Shown here: positions 11,855 through 13,469 of the stretch, one piece after another
Position numbering within the stretch: the stretch's first letter is position 1
Layout: the number at the start of each line of letters is the position of its first letter
Assembly: GCA_037441725.1 (NCBI GenBank)
Contig: JBBIRT010000086.1
Span: 1-13,469 of the forward strand
From: JBBIRT01 sp037441725
GTDB taxonomy: Bacteria; Desulfobacterota; BSN033; UBA1163
DNA length: 13,469 nucleotides
Reading direction: 5' to 3'
The notes under the pieces: generated by a model
Database searches by the model: none
What the model saw: only the letters and a program-made list of their open reading frames with translations
What the model was told of the DNA's origin: nothing
Position numbers and translations under genes: made by a program

Positions 11855-13469
11855 ATGCAGGGAATCAGGGCGATCGCAAAAATTCTTAAGATTGAAAGAG
11901 TGGCGTTCATCAGTGGTTTCCCTCAGAATCCCATCTTCGAAGCAGGCGCGGAGGAGGGAATCAGGCCCATTATTACCCGAAACGAAAGAGTAGGAGTGGG
12001 GATTGCCGATGGCTTTACCAGGGCCTCCTTGGGTCAGCAAAATGGTGTCTGTGCAATGCAGTATGGACCTGGTGTTGAAAACGCCTTCTCAGGGGTGGCC
12101 CAGGCCTACAGTGACTCCATCCCCATTTTGGTATTACCTGGCAGCCCCTCCCGGAGAAGAATCTTACCACCGAGTTTCAATGCCTCTAAGAATTATCAAG
12201 GAATCACCAAATGGGCAGACGTGATTAATTTCGCAGACCGAATCCCTGAGATGATGAGGAGAGCCTTCACCCACCTCAGGACAGGACGACCAGGCCCAGT
12301 CTTATTAGAGATCCCTGCAGATGTGGCCATTGAAGAGTTTACGGATACAATGTTTCAATATAAACCCGTTAAGAGGAGAAAGACAACAGGAGACCCTGCT
12401 GATGTGAAAGAGGTGGTGAAGGCCATCATCGCTGCTAAAAATCCAATCATTCGAGCTGGACAAGGAATTCTTTTTTCAGGTGCTTGGGATGAACTAAGAG
12501 AATTGGCTGAATTACTCCAAATTCCAGTCTATACCACGATGAATGGAAAGAGTGCTTTCCCTGAAAATCACCCATTGGCCTTAGGCACAGGTGGGAGGAC
12601 CAGACCTAAGATGGTGATGCATTTCCAGAAGAAGGCCGACCTGGTGTTTGCGATCGGGTCCAGTTGCACCAAGGAACCCTTCACTACACCTATTCCGGAT
12701 GACAAAGTGGTCATTCAATCGACCATTGATGAACAGGATATCAATAAAGACTATTCTCTTGAACAGGCTATTATCGGGGATGCCAAGTTAGTATTGCAAC
12801 AGATGATTGAAGAAGTTAGAAAACAAATCGGACCTAAAGGCAGAAAGGAGGATCAGGGGATTGCCAGAGAAATTAAGGCCATCAAAGAGGAGTGGTTAAC
12901 GGAATGGATGCCAAAGTTAACCTCGGATGAGATTCCTATCAATCCCTATCGTCTCATCTGGGATATGATGCAGGGATTAAATAGAGAGGAAATCATCATT
13001 ATTCATGATGCCGGTGGTCCAAGAGACCAGTTGCTCCCCTTCTGGGAAAGTCTTCACCCAGGGGATTATATCGGCTGGGGAAAGACCACCACACTGGGTG
13101 CCTCGATTGGGTTCGCCATGGGAGCAAAATTGGCTCGACCAGAAAAGATGGTCATCAGCTTCTTAGGAAATGCTGCTTTTGGAATGGTGGGGATGGACTT
13201 CGAAACGGCTGTAAGAGAAAAGATCCCCATTCTGGTTATTCTTCTCAACAACTCCTTACTCGGAGGATACCATCGGTTTCATCCAGTCGCTTCAAAACGC
13301 TATCAAATCAATTTCCAATCAGGGGATTATGCCCAGGTGGCCAAGGCTTTGGGAGGATATGCGGAAAGGATAGAAAAACCACAAGACATTATCCCAGCCA
13401 TACAAAGGGCCAAAAGAGTGGTTGACTCAGGACAGCCTGCCCTCATTGAATTCATCACAAGGGAAGAAC
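11855..13469 (+). CDS. Thiamine-diphosphate-dependent enzyme, acetolactate synthase-like (3' end outside window)
   Basis: An open frame of 538 codons runs without stop to the window end. It is a three-domain ThDP enzyme of the acetolactate synthase/decarboxylase superfamily. The N-terminal pyrimidine-binding domain carries the cofactor-activating glutamate, E44 in ITRNERVGVGIADGFTRA, and GPGVENAFSGVAQAYSDSIP. A central domain (about 185-350) and the C-terminal pyrophosphate domain follow (from about 370). The metal motif, normally G-D-G with about 25 residues then N-N, reads G438-N439-A440 ending at N465-N466. Asparagine thus replaces the usual metal-binding aspartate. AGGAGG (11843-11848) lies 6 bases before the ATG. 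The family is usually 550-600 residues, so only a short C-terminus is missing. The substrate is unknown: acetolactate synthase, sulfoacetaldehyde acetyltransferase-like and 2-oxoacid decarboxylase activities are all possible. No small regulatory subunit gene is seen in the window. Confidence 0.9.
   Translation, partial: MQGIRAIAKILKIERVAFISGFPQNPIFEAGAEEGIRPIITRNERVGVGIADGFTRASLGQQNGVCAMQYGPGVENAFSGVAQAYSDSIPILVLPGSPSRRRILPPSFNASKNYQGITKWADVINFADRIPEMMRRAFTHLRTGRPGPVLLEIPADVAIEEFTDTMFQYKPVKRRKTTGDPADVKEVVKAIIAAKNPIIRAGQGILFSGAWDELRELAELLQIPVYTTMNGKSAFPENHPLALGTGGRTRPKMVMHFQKKADLVFAIGSSCTKEPFTTPIPDDKVVIQSTIDEQDINKDYSLEQAIIGDAKLVLQQMIEEVRKQIGPKGRKEDQGIAREIKAIKEEWLTEWMPKLTSDEIPINPYRLIWDMMQGLNREEIIIIHDAGGPRDQLLPFWESLHPGDYIGWGKTTTLGASIGFAMGAKLARPEKMVISFLGNAAFGMVGMDFETAVREKIPILVILLNNSLLGGYHRFHPVASKRYQINFQSGDYAQVAKALGGYAERIEKPQDIIPAIQRAKRVVDSGQPALIEFITREE

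Noticed and set aside
12003..12224. Frame of 73 codons within the ThDP enzyme gene
   Set aside because: It is a shadow frame of the long open enzyme frame that runs to the window end.

Overview
The window is about 13.5 kb of bacterial chromosome, moderately AT-rich, with almost all genes on the + strand. Its core is a macromolecular-synthesis gene run: rpsU, a yqeY-like gene, mutS2, dnaG, rpoD, then a CAT-anticodon tRNA and a zinc-ribbon/coiled-coil gene. This order, with mutS2 between yqeY and dnaG and with these sigma-70 and S21 sequences, resembles former Deltaproteobacteria (Desulfobacterota). That placement is inferred from gene order and protein style, not from a search.

Layout. Positions 1-69 hold the 3' part of a proline-type tRNA, or a copy of such a 3' end left by an integrated element. 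Positions 70-679 hold no gene I can support, only a GC-rich repeat-like block, small palindromes and a possible sigma-54-type promoter. A membrane-bound PAS-PAS histidine kinase (680-2614) overlaps a stand-alone receiver protein (2611-2982) by 4 bases. A REP-associated-type Y1 (HUH) transposase gene follows, framed by a perfect 16-bp inverted repeat (2994-3009 and 4007-4022). A good sigma-70 promoter (4041-4068) starts 19 bp beyond the element and should drive rpsU and the genes behind it. Genes 4110-10770 are closely spaced (2 to about 30 bp) and read as one operon: ribosomal protein, GatB/YqeY protein, MutS2, primase, primary sigma factor. A tRNA with its own promoter follows, then the zinc-ribbon protein. 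The last 1.6 kb is the 5' part of a large thiamine-diphosphate enzyme gene that runs off the window.

Most notable points. (1) dnaG has an in-frame amber codon (TAG 7211-7213) after its eighth codon. Primase-like sequence lies on both sides, and no ATG/GTG/TTG start lies between the amber and the first zinc-finger half. (2) The thiamine-diphosphate enzyme has Gly-Asn-Ala where the family normally has the metal-binding Gly-Asp-Gly. (3) The transposase element is compact, its stop codon lies inside its right inverted repeat, and it sits right next to the rpsU promoter. (4) The window starts in what may be a tRNA-derived attachment site. I did not find a convincing new multi-gene system; most of the window is conserved housekeeping.
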